Origin: Actinomycetota bacterium
GTDB lineage: Bacteria > Actinomycetota > Thermoleophilia > Gaiellales > Gaiellaceae
Assembly (NCBI GenBank): GCA_013696185.1
Contig: JACCZA010000217.1
Span: 1-6,415 of the forward strand
Reading direction: 5' to 3'
Length of the DNA stretch: 6,415 bases
The position numbers and the translations under genes are program-made. Position 1 is the stretch's first letter. The number at the start of each line of letters is the position of its first letter. Of the stretch, positions 1-6,415 are shown piece by piece. Below the pieces are notes generated by a model. It saw nothing but the letters and a program-made list of their open reading frames with translations. It was not told where the DNA came from and did not search any database.

Positions 1-122
1 GCGCTCGATCGTCAGGTCGACTCCGTCCACCGCCTGCACGTGGCCGGCGGTCCGGCGCAGCACCCCGCGCCGCACGGGGAAGTGCTTCTTCAGCCCCCGC
101 ACCTCGACGAGCGGGCCGCCGC

Positions 123-126
<4 letters not shown>
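1..126 (-). CDS. OppF/DppF-type peptide ABC transporter ATPase, N-terminal fragment (runs off left edge)
   Basis: The minus strand from an ATG at 126 encodes 42 residues up to the window edge, beginning MSGGPLVEVRGLKKHFPVRR and continuing to a VDGVDLTIER segment. This is the typical start of the second ATPase of oligopeptide/dipeptide importers: a short lead-in, a V-x-V-R-x-L-K-K-x-F-P strand, and the A-V-D-G-V-D-L strand that precedes the Walker A loop. The Walker A loop itself lies beyond the window. The start is fixed by an ATGA overlap with the stop of the preceding ATPase gene (positions 126-123). A GAGG at 140-137 on the minus strand lies about 10 bases upstream. In this family the protein pairs with the OppD-type ATPase on the cytoplasmic face of the permease dimer and powers uptake. 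The family is clear from sequence; the substrate is unknown. Confidence 0.85.
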
Positions 127-1123
<997 letters not shown>

Positions 1124-1127
<4 letters not shown>

Positions 1128-1777
1128 GCGCGCGCGATCTGCGGCACGGGGCTCTCGACGGCGATGTGCTCCTCGAGCAGCGCGAGGACGACCTCCGGGT
1201 CCCGCGTCTGCAGCGCCGTGAGCAGCTCGCGGTGCTCCTCGACGATCAGCCCGAGCTCGCGGGACCTGCCGTAGCGCAGGAAGTAGGCGCGGATGCGCGG
1301 CGCGATGCTGCGCCAGAGCTGCACCGCGTGCGGCTGGCCCGCCTGGGCGAGCACCACGTCGTGGAAGCGCAGGTCGGCCTCGACGATGCGGTACAGGTCG
1401 GCGCGACGGGCTGCCTCCTCCATTCTCCAGACCTGCTTGCCGAGCTCGGCGAAGTCGCCGTCTCGCAGGAGGTCGAGCGCCTTGCCGAAGCTGAACCGCT
1501 CGAGCGTCAGGCGGATCGGGATCAGGACCTCGTGCACCTCCTCCTCCGACACGCCCACGACCACGGCGCCGCGGTAGGGGAACGACATCACGAGCCCCTC
1601 GTGCTCGAGCTGGCGCAGGGCCTCCCGCACGGGCCCGCGACTCGTCTGCAGCTCGGTCGAGAGCCGCTCCTCGATCAGCCGCTCGCCCGGCTCGAGGCGC
1701 CCGGCGACGATCGCCTCCCGCAGGGACTCGGTCACGCGCTGGCGGTGCGGCCCTCGCTTCGCTCCGTCTCGTTCCAC
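1124..1777 (-). CDS. GntR-family transcriptional regulator, FCD (FadR-type) ligand-binding domain
   Basis: This 217-residue regulator has an N-terminal winged helix-turn-helix at about 11-75, with the hallmark TSRGPVREALRQLEHEGLV stretch at 45-63. A helical FCD domain follows at about 80-208. Asp135, His139, His182 and His204 sit where the metal-binding Asp and three His residues of metal-type FCD domains fall, so a metal-assisted carboxylate ligand is plausible. Proteins of this class usually repress catabolic operons until an acidic metabolite binds. The start is GTG at 1777. Reading upstream in frame gives no ATG, GTG or TTG before a stop at 1831-1829, so no longer start is possible. Two TNGT-NN-ACNA operator-like sites lie 7-36 bases upstream, supporting autoregulation and control of the divergent enzyme/transporter genes. 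The gene is first in its arm and overlaps the ATPase gene by 4 bases. The effector is unknown. Confidence 0.93.
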
Positions 1778-1783
1778 GGCTCG

Positions 1784-1795
1784 ATTGTCAACAAT
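1784..1795. promoter_or_regulatory. Candidate GntR/FCD operator, site 1
   Basis: ATTGTCAACAAT is a hyphenated palindrome: ATTGT and ACAAT are perfect inverted arms around a 2-base centre. Its core fits TNGT-NN-ACNA, the general form of FadR-subfamily GntR operators. It lies 7 bases upstream of the regulator's GTG start and inside the divergent control region, so it would suit autoregulation. The site is seen in sequence; its binding by the adjacent regulator is inferred. Confidence 0.6.
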
Positions 1796-1831
1796 ATCCG
1801 GATGGTTGACAATTTGGAAGGCGCCATTCTA
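1791..1831 (-). promoter_or_regulatory. Region with two candidate promoters for the regulator/ATPase arm
   Basis: Two minus-strand candidates are visible and I cannot choose between them. One has a good TAGAAT -10 box at 1831-1826 without a convincing -35 box; it would give a leader of about 40 bases with both operator sites in the early transcribed region. The other is TTCCAA at 1819-1814, a 17-base spacer and TATTGT at 1796-1791; it would start about 7 bases before the GTG at 1777. In either case the promoter is interleaved with the rightward promoter and the operator sites. Confidence 0.3.
1802..1813. promoter_or_regulatory. Candidate GntR/FCD operator, site 2 (overlaps the -35 box of the rightward promoter)
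   Basis: ATGGTTGACAAT repeats the site 1 design with one mismatch between the arms (ATGGT against ACAAT) and again fits TNGT-NN-ACNA. Its centre is 18 bases from that of site 1. The segments ATTGTCAAC (1784-1792) and GTTGACAAT (1805-1813) also form a perfect 9-bp inverted repeat across both sites, with centres 21 bases apart, or two helical turns. The site contains the TTGACA of the rightward promoter, so a bound repressor would block RNA polymerase there. Confidence 0.6.
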
Positions 1832-1835
1832 GGCT
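1806..1835 (+). promoter_or_regulatory. Predicted sigma-70-type promoter for the enolase-family gene and transporter arm
   Basis: A perfect TTGACA -35 box at 1806-1811 is followed, after 18 bases, by TAGGCT at 1830-1835, which fits the TANNNT -10 pattern common in actinobacteria. A start about 7 bases after the -10 box would be near 1842, only about 4 bases before the GTG at 1846. No Shine-Dalgarno can fit there, so the transcript should be leaderless or nearly so. The -35 box lies inside the second operator-like palindrome. Confidence 0.55.
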
Positions 1836-1845
1836 AGCTGCCTCG

Positions 1846-3003
1846 GTGAAGATCACGGGGGTCGAGACCACTGCGGTTCAGGTTCCCATGCGGGAGCCCC
1901 TCAAGTGGGCGGGAGGCACGCGCCACACGGCATCGGGCCTCGTCGTGGAGATCGCGACGGACGAGGGCCTCGTCGGGATCGGCGAGTGCCCCGGGCCGAC
2001 GCTGCCCACGATCCAGACGGTCGTCGAGCGCGAGCTCGCGCAGTTCCTCGTCGGGCAGGACCCGCTGCGGGTCGACTGGCTCGTCCACCGGATGGAGGAG
2101 TTCACGCGCAACTGGAGCCAGCTCGGCGTGTACGCGATCGCCGGCCTCGAGATCGCGCTCCTCGACCTCAAGGGCAAGGCGCTCGACGTGCCGGTGGCCG
2201 AGCTCCTCGGCGGCTTCTGCCGGGACGAGGTGCGCTTCGCCGGCTACCTCTTCATCGACGAGCCCGAGGCGGTCGCCGAGCGCGCCGCCGAGTTCGTCGA
2301 GGCGGGCTACGACGAGCTCAAGCTCAAGGTCGGTCGCGACCTCGGACAGGATCACGACACGCTCGCCGCGATCCGGGACCGCGTCGGCTCGGACGTCAAG
2401 GTCCGGATCGACGCGAACATGAACTGGAGCGTCCCGGCGGCGATCAAGTGGATCCGCACGCTCGAGCGATTCGATCTCCAGTACGTCGAGCAGCCGGTGC
2501 CGGACTTCGACCTCGAGGGGCTGGCGCAGGTGCGGCGCTCCGTGGCCGTGCCGATCGCCGCCGACGAGGCCTGCACCGACCTGCGCTCGGTGCTCGCGCT
2601 GCTGCGGGCGGAGGCCTGCGACGTCTTCGTCGTCTATCCGTCCGAGGCGGGCGGGCTGACGCGCGCGAGCCACATCGCCGCGCTCGCGGACGCCGCGGGC
2701 AAGTGGTGCGCGATCGGGAGCTGGGCCGAGCTCGGCGTCGCGACCGCCGCGAACGTCCACGTGGTCGCCTCGTCGTCGAACTTCCCGTTCGCGAACGACA
2801 CGCACTACCCCCTGCAGGACGGCGACGTCCTGGACGAGCCGCTCCCGCTCGAGGGCGGGCGGATCGACGCGCTGCGGGCTCCGGGCCTCGGCGTGGCGCT
2901 CGACCCCGACCGGCTCGAGCGGCTCGCCCGGCTCGAGTTGCGCCAGTCGGTGTTCTACGACGACGTGCAGGGCGAGGCCCCGAGGATCGGGCAGATCCTG
3001 TGA
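1846..3003 (+). CDS. Enolase-superfamily enzyme, mandelate racemase/muconate lactonizing (MR/MLE) type
   Basis: This 385-residue protein has the normal MR/MLE length and layout: a capping domain from about 1-125, a (beta/alpha)7 barrel, and a C-terminal return to the cap ending in a PGLGVALDPDRLERL element. The Mg2+ ligands are visible as Asp189 (in RIDAN), Glu215 (in YVEQP) and Asp240 (in AADEA). The KxK motif of the second barrel strand is Lys159-Leu-Lys161. On the sixth strand (VVYPSEAGGLT, about 262-272), the place of the usual second catalytic Lys appears by my alignment to be Tyr264. The seventh strand has SWAELG and not the His of the mandelate racemase type. Such enzymes abstract the proton next to a carboxylate and then racemise, dehydrate or cycloisomerise. 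Candidates include an amino-acid or dipeptide epimerase-like enzyme, a hydroxyproline-type dehydratase, or an acid-sugar enzyme. The reaction is not determined. The GTG start gives the family-typical MKITGVE opening. It is the first gene of the rightward arm. Confidence 0.92.
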   Translation: MKITGVETTAVQVPMREPLKWAGGTRHTASGLVVEIATDEGLVGIGECPGPTLPTIQTVVERELAQFLVGQDPLRVDWLVHRMEEFTRNWSQLGVYAIAGLEIALLDLKGKALDVPVAELLGGFCRDEVRFAGYLFIDEPEAVAERAAEFVEAGYDELKLKVGRDLGQDHDTLAAIRDRVGSDVKVRIDANMNWSVPAAIKWIRTLERFDLQYVEQPVPDFDLEGLAQVRRSVAVPIAADEACTDLRSVLALLRAEACDVFVVYPSEAGGLTRASHIAALADAAGKWCAIGSWAELGVATAANVHVVASSSNFPFANDTHYPLQDGDVLDEPLPLEGGRIDALRAPGLGVALDPDRLERLARLELRQSVFYDDVQGEAPRIGQIL

Positions 3004-3011
3004 GCTCGAAC

Positions 3012-3019
3012 AAAGGAGG
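3012..3019 (+). promoter_or_regulatory. Very strong ribosome binding site of the solute-binding protein gene
   Basis: AAAGGAGG matches the 16S anti-Shine-Dalgarno over eight bases and ends 7 bases before the ATG at 3027. It is by far the best ribosome site in the window; the gene before it seems leaderless and the others are coupled or weakly marked. It fixes the start of the binding protein and suggests the protein is made in excess over the membrane subunits. Confidence 0.85.
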
Positions 3020-3026
3020 AGGGACG

Positions 3027-4640
3027 ATGTCGGACGACGAGCTGGTGCTGGAGGAGCTCGCGCAGCGCGAGCTGACGCGGCAGGAGCTGCTGGCCATGGG
3101 TGCGGGCCTCGTCGCCGCAGGAGCGCTCGCCGGGCCTGCGGCCGCGGCACGTGCCGGCGGCACGAAGCCCAAGCGCGGCGGCAAGCTCACCTGGGCGCTC
3201 GAGCAGGACCCCGTGCACATCGCGCCGTTCGGCGGGATCCTGACCTCGAACCACTGGGGCAAGGAGTTCATGTACGACTCGCTGCTCGAGTGGGACGCGA
3301 AGCTGAACATCCGCCCCGCGCTCGCGGAGTCGTGGAAGGTCGTGAACAAGACGACTGTCGAGTTCACGCTCAAGCGGGGCATCAAGTTCCACAACGGCAA
3401 GGAGGTCACGGCCGCCGACGCGAAGTACTCGTTCGACCTCCAGGCGGCGCCGCCGGCCCCGGGGAGCGTCGCGGTGCTCGGGCAGTTCCCGAAGATCGCG
3501 AGCACGGAGGTGATCGGCAAGTACAAGCTGCGGATCAACCTGAGCCAGCCGGACGCGACGCTGTTCGGCTACCTCGCCTGGAGCCGCTACTCGCCGATCG
3601 TGCCGCAGGGCATGTACGAGCAGCTCAACCCGTCGCGCCAGGGCATCGGCACCGGGCCGTTCAAGCTCGTGCGCTACACGCCGAACGACGTGGTCGAGTA
3701 CGTGCGGAACACCGACTTCTGGCGCAAGGGGCTCCCCTACCTGGACGGGCTCACGCTCAAGGTGCTGCCCGACGAGCAGGCGCGGATCGCCGCCCTGCGG
3801 GCGGGGGCGATCGACGGCGCGACCCTCTCCCCCGACGCGGCCCGGCAGTTCCAGGGGCAGCGCGGCTTCCGGGTGCTGAAGAACTACACGGCGGCCTTCC
3901 GCGAGCTCCAGTTCACGCTCAAGGAGGGCAATCCGAAGCCATGGTTCGACGGCCGCGTGCGCCGGGCGATCAACCACGCGCTCAACCGCCAGGAGCTGAT
4001 CGAGAAGGTGTACGGCGGCAACGGGGCCTACAGCGGGCATGTCCCGCCGGGGTACGGCCCCTGGCCGCTCACGCAGAGGGAGCTGCGCACGAAGTACGAG
4101 AAGTTCGATCTGGCGCTGGCGCGGCAGCTGATGAAGGCGGCAGGCCAGGAGAAGGGGTTCTCGGTCACGATGACGACCTTCTCGACACCCGCCGACTTCC
4201 CGGCCCTCGCATCCGTGATGAAGGAGCAGCTCAAGCGGATCAACATCGACGTCAACATCGAGGCGCAGGAGCCGGGCACCTTCGCCGCGCGGAACGGCAC
4301 GGGATCGTTCGACTGGGATCTCACCGCCCGCGGCATGCGGGGCGACGTGAACGGCTACATGGCCGAGTTCAACCCGAGTGCCGCGATCTACGGCCGCTGG
4401 TTCTCGGCCTACCGCAACCCGCGCATGTGGCGGCTGGTCGGGACGGGGCAGATCGAGCTCGAGCAGAAGAAGCGCCTGCCCATGTACAAGGATCTGCAGA
4501 AGCTGCTGCTGTCGACGGCGCTGCTCGAGGTGCCGCTGATCGCCGTGCAGAAGTTCCAGGTCGTGCGCACGCGCGTGAACAACATGTACGTCGCCTTCAG
4601 CGACTTCAACACGGGCCTGCGCTACACGTGGGTCGACTGA
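3027..4640 (+). CDS. ABC transporter substrate-binding protein, family 5 (SBP_bac_5, peptide/opine/nickel type)
   Basis: This 537-residue extracytoplasmic receptor binds the substrate and delivers it to the permeases. Residues about 52-530 form one SBP_bac_5 protein, shown by LKRGIKFHNGKEVTAADAKY at 115-134 (the family signature), GTGPFKLVRY at 208-217, and VRRAINHALNRQELI at 311-325. The length is usual for the family. The export signal is odd. An acidic stretch of about 16 residues precedes TRQELL (17-22), a weakly hydrophobic Ala/Gly/Leu core (23-37), and a possible cleavage after ARA at 43. This looks like a Tat signal whose second Arg is Gln. The whole protein has no cysteine, so it cannot be a lipoprotein. 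The ATG at 3027 is chosen for its perfect Shine-Dalgarno. The gene lies 23 bases after the enolase-family gene and is followed by a strong hairpin before the permease genes. The substrate is unknown. Confidence 0.94.
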   Translation: MSDDELVLEELAQRELTRQELLAMGAGLVAAGALAGPAAAARAGGTKPKRGGKLTWALEQDPVHIAPFGGILTSNHWGKEFMYDSLLEWDAKLNIRPALAESWKVVNKTTVEFTLKRGIKFHNGKEVTAADAKYSFDLQAAPPAPGSVAVLGQFPKIASTEVIGKYKLRINLSQPDATLFGYLAWSRYSPIVPQGMYEQLNPSRQGIGTGPFKLVRYTPNDVVEYVRNTDFWRKGLPYLDGLTLKVLPDEQARIAALRAGAIDGATLSPDAARQFQGQRGFRVLKNYTAAFRELQFTLKEGNPKPWFDGRVRRAINHALNRQELIEKVYGGNGAYSGHVPPGYGPWPLTQRELRTKYEKFDLALARQLMKAAGQEKGFSVTMTTFSTPADFPALASVMKEQLKRINIDVNIEAQEPGTFAARNGTGSFDWDLTARGMRGDVNGYMAEFNPSAAIYGRWFSAYRNPRMWRLVGTGQIELEQKKRLPMYKDLQKLLLSTALLEVPLIAVQKFQVVRTRVNNMYVAFSDFNTGLRYTWVD

Positions 4641-4646
4641 CGGTCA

Positions 4647-4683
4647 CGGCGGGGAGAGGGCGAAGCGCGCCCTCTCCCCGCTG
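4647..4683 (+). promoter_or_regulatory. Strong intercistronic RNA hairpin between binding-protein and permease genes
   Basis: Bases 4647-4662 pair with 4668-4683 over 16 base pairs. Fourteen of them (4649-4662 with 4668-4681) are perfect Watson-Crick pairs and one of the outer pairs is a G-U; the loop is AAGCG. There is no run of T after the stem, so a classical rho-independent terminator is not supported. Placed just after the stop of the binding-protein gene, such a stem commonly protects the upstream mRNA from 3' exonucleases or lets only part of the transcripts continue. Its foot reaches the GAGG (4683-4686) that serves as ribosome site for the permease gene, so it may also limit permease translation. 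Confidence 0.7.
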
Positions 4684-4692
4684 AGGCTCGCG

Positions 4693-5643
4693 ATGCAGCA
4701 GTTCCTGCTCCGCCGCCTGACGCTGCTCGTGCCGACGCTGCTCGGCATGTCGATGATCGTCTTCTTGATGGTGCGCCTGCTGCCGGGCGACATCATCGAC
4801 ATCTTCACCGCGGGCGACGTCTCGATCACCGAGGAGCAGCGCCGGCAGATCAAGGAGCAGCTCGGCCTCTCGGGCTCCTATCCGGAGCAGTACTGGCACT
4901 GGCTCTCGGGTGCCGTCCAGGGCGACTTCGGCGACTCGCTCCGCAACACGACGCCTGTCTCCGAGATCCTGCTCGATGCGCTGCCGATCACGCTCGAGCT
5001 CGTCTTCCTCGGCCTCGTGATCGCCGTCCTCGTCGGCGTTCCGCTCGGCGTGATCTCCGCCGTCCGCCGCGAGAGCGCGCGCGACTACGCCTCGCGCCTC
5101 GGCGGGCTCATCGGCGTGTCGATCCCGAACTTCTGGCTCGCGACGCTCCTGCTCCTGTTCACCTCGCGCGTCTTCCACTGGGTGCCGCCGTTCTCCTACG
5201 TGTCGCCGCTCGACGACCCGTGGGGCAACCTGCAGCAGTTCCTGATGCCCGCGATCTCGATCTCGGTCTTCACGATGGCGATCGTGATGCGCATGGTGCG
5301 GGCGACGATGCTCGAGGTGCTGAACCTCGACTACGTCCGCACCGCCCGGGCGAAGGGCGTGCCGCGGCGGAAGGTGATCTTCAAGCATGGGCTGCGGAAC
5401 GCCCTCATCCCCGTCGTCACGATCGTCGGCTTCGAGGTCGGTGTGCTGATGAGCGGCGCGGCGATCGTCGAGATCATCTTCGGCCTGCCCGGCGTGGGCT
5501 GGCAGCTGCTGCAGGCGATCTTCAACCGCGACTACCCGCTCGTGCAGGCGACTGCCGTGCTGCTCGCCACGATCTTCATCGTCTTCAACCTGCTCGTCGA
5601 CCTCTTCTACAGCGTGCTCGACCCGAGGATCACGCTCGAGTGA
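4693..5643 (+). CDS. DppB/OppB-type ABC transporter permease
   Basis: This 316-residue inner membrane permease forms half of the translocation channel. Hydrophobic segments lie at about 9-28, 100-123, 137-157, 185-203, 238-262 and 286-307, giving the six-helix plan of the family. A soluble extracytoplasmic stretch follows helix 1, with the typical ITEEQRRQIKEQLGL and GDFGDSLRN elements. The cytoplasmic EAA loop that docks the ATPase is YVRTARAKGVPRRKVIFKHG at 214-233. A family-typical FGLPGVG (263-269) and a C-terminal LDPRI (309-313) are present. The ATG at 4693 has a modest GAGG six bases upstream, abutting the hairpin. Its stop overlaps the next permease start as GTGA at 5640-5643. Its ATPase partners are encoded on the divergent arm. 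The family call is near certain; the transported compound is not known. Confidence 0.95.
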   Translation: MQQFLLRRLTLLVPTLLGMSMIVFLMVRLLPGDIIDIFTAGDVSITEEQRRQIKEQLGLSGSYPEQYWHWLSGAVQGDFGDSLRNTTPVSEILLDALPITLELVFLGLVIAVLVGVPLGVISAVRRESARDYASRLGGLIGVSIPNFWLATLLLLFTSRVFHWVPPFSYVSPLDDPWGNLQQFLMPAISISVFTMAIVMRMVRATMLEVLNLDYVRTARAKGVPRRKVIFKHGLRNALIPVVTIVGFEVGVLMSGAAIVEIIFGLPGVGWQLLQAIFNRDYPLVQATAVLLATIFIVFNLLVDLFYSVLDPRITLE

Positions 5644-6415
5644 GCATCATCCGCCCCGAGGGAGAGCGCAGCCCCGAGCTCGAGGCCGCAGGCGTCGCTG
5701 CCGCGACCGGAGCCGACCCGGGCCTCGCCTCGGCGTCGTGGGCGGCGGTGCCGCGGCGCCGGCTGAGCCTGTCGCGGCGCTGGCGCAACCCGATCGGGCT
5801 CGTCGGGGCGGGCATCGTCGGCTTCAACGTGCTCGTCGCGCTGTTCGGGCCGCTCGTCTACCGCGTTGACCCCGACGCCCAGCCGGCGGACCGGCTGCTC
5901 TCGCCGAGCTGGTCGCATCCGATGGGGACGGACGAGCTCGGCAGGGACGTGCTCGCGCGGATCATCCACGGCTCCCAGGTCTCGCTCCAGGTGGGGGCGA
6001 TCTCGGTGTCGATCGCGCTCGTCGCGGGGCTCGTGATCGGCCTGCTCGCCGGGTACTTCAGGGGCTTCCTCGACGCGCTCCTGATGCGGCTCGTCGACAT
6101 GATGTTCGCCTTCCCGGGGCTCGTGCTCGCGATCGTGATCGCCGGACTCCTCGGGGCGACGCGCCGGAACGCGATGATCGCGATCGGGATCATCATCACG
6201 CCGGCCTTCGCGCGCGTCGTGCGCGCCGCCGTGCTCGAGGTGATGGGCTTCCCCTTCATCGAGTCTGCGCGCTCGCTGGGCGCCTCGCACGGGCGGATCA
6301 TGACCCGGCACCTGCTGCCGAACATCGTCGCGCCCCTGATCGTGATGGTCACCGTCTACCTGTCGACGGCGATCCTGAGCGAGGCCGCGCTCAGCTTCCT
6401 CGGCCTCGGCACGCA
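5640..6415 (+). CDS. DppC/OppC-type ABC transporter permease, C-terminus cut off by right edge
   Basis: A GTG at 5640, overlapping the stop of the preceding permease gene as GTGA, opens a frame of 258 codons that runs to the window end without a stop. The first 35 or so residues are Ala/Glu/Pro-rich and cytoplasmic. They are followed by the OppC-type N-terminal sequence (SLSRRWRNPIGLVGAGIVGF, about 43-62, entering helix 1) and the family motif HPMGTDELGRDVLARIIHGS at 93-112. Further hydrophobic segments lie at about 117-140, 152-172, 177-190 and 231-250. The EAA ATPase-docking loop FIESARSLGASHGRIMTRHL is at 206-225, and LSEAALSFLGLGT ends the visible part. Members of the family are usually near 280-310 residues, so about 30-50 residues are missing. 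It pairs with the upstream permease to form the channel. The 4-base overlap implies coupled translation and equal dosage of the two subunits. Confidence 0.94.
   Translation, partial: MSIIRPEGERSPELEAAGVAAATGADPGLASASWAAVPRRRLSLSRRWRNPIGLVGAGIVGFNVLVALFGPLVYRVDPDAQPADRLLSPSWSHPMGTDELGRDVLARIIHGSQVSLQVGAISVSIALVAGLVIGLLAGYFRGFLDALLMRLVDMMFAFPGLVLAIVIAGLLGATRRNAMIAIGIIITPAFARVVRAAVLEVMGFPFIESARSLGASHGRIMTRHLLPNIVAPLIVMVTVYLSTAILSEAALSFLGLGT

Noticed and set aside
1786..1791. The minus-strand TTGACA as a -35 box for the regulator gene.
   Set aside because: The matching -10 position would fall inside the regulator's coding region (about 1763-1768) and reads GACGGA. The TTGACA there is a by-product of operator symmetry.
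1905..3026. The binding-protein reading frame stays open for 374 codons upstream of its ATG, as if the gene were much longer.
   Set aside because: The upstream translation is Arg/Ala-rich low-complexity sequence from the second frame of the enolase-family gene, typical of high-GC DNA. The perfect Shine-Dalgarno at 3012-3019 and the signal-like N-terminus fix the start at 3027.
3096..3098. Internal ATG (Met24 of the binding protein) with an AGGAG nine bases upstream, as an alternative start.
   Set aside because: It would leave a signal core without the arginine-containing lead, and the site at 3012-3019 is much stronger. The internal AGGAG is explained by the Gln-Glu codons.
1834..4040. Long open frames on the minus strand opposite the enzyme and binding-protein genes (1834-3150, 2444-3538, 2955-4040).
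   Set aside because: Their translations are rich in Arg, Ala, Glu, Leu and Pro with no domain pattern, and they mirror well-supported plus-strand genes. They are frame shadows from high GC content.
4647..4683. The hairpin as a rho-independent terminator ending the operon.
   Set aside because: No T-tract follows, and the permease genes immediately downstream have no visible promoter and belong to the same transporter. A partial terminator or mRNA-stabilising role fits better.
4606..6311. Minus-strand open frames opposite the permeases (4606-5388, 5607-6311).
   Set aside because: They are His/Arg/Glu/Asp-rich translations of the complement of membrane-helix codons, with no domain or ribosome site.

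Overview
The window is a high-GC catabolic and uptake cassette. Two divergent gene arms fire outwards from one short control region at about 1778-1845. By eye the G+C content is roughly two thirds or more. GTG starts are common, coding density is near complete, neighbouring genes overlap by 4 bases, and one candidate -10 box has the TANNNT form. Together these suggest an actinobacterial genome, perhaps of the Thermoleophilia type. That placement is an inference from composition and style; there is no marker gene in the window.

Left arm (minus strand, read from 1777 down to 1). A GntR-family regulator of the FCD class comes first, followed by an OppD/DppD-type ATPase and then the first 42 codons of an OppF/DppF-type ATPase that runs off the left edge. 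Each junction is a 4-base stop/start overlap.

Control region (1778-1845). It holds two copies of a TNGT-NN-ACNA element, the general operator form of FadR-type GntR regulators. A perfect TTGACA -35 box lies inside the second copy, with a TAGGCT -10 box 18 bases downstream. The transcript start predicted from this lies only a few bases before the GTG of the rightward gene, so that gene is probably read from a leaderless or nearly leaderless mRNA.

Right arm (plus strand, 1846 to the right edge). An enolase-superfamily (MR/MLE) enzyme comes first. It is followed by a family-5 extracytoplasmic solute-binding protein with a very strong Shine-Dalgarno, a 16-bp GC-rich hairpin, a DppB-type permease, and a DppC-type permease cut off by the right edge.

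The two arms together supply a complete peptide/opine-type ABC importer: binding protein, two permeases and two ATPases. They also supply an enzyme likely to act on the imported compound and a ligand-sensing repressor that probably controls both arms. The substrate cannot be read from sequence. The combination of an SBP_bac_5 importer and an enolase-superfamily enzyme suits a small amino-acid-derived, dipeptide-like, betaine-like or acid-sugar compound. The points most worth checking are the Tyr at the usual catalytic Lys position of the enzyme, the cysteine-free binding protein with a degenerate twin-arginine signal, and the hairpin between binding protein and permease. All genes are members of known families. 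I see no phage, IS, CRISPR, tRNA or rRNA feature.
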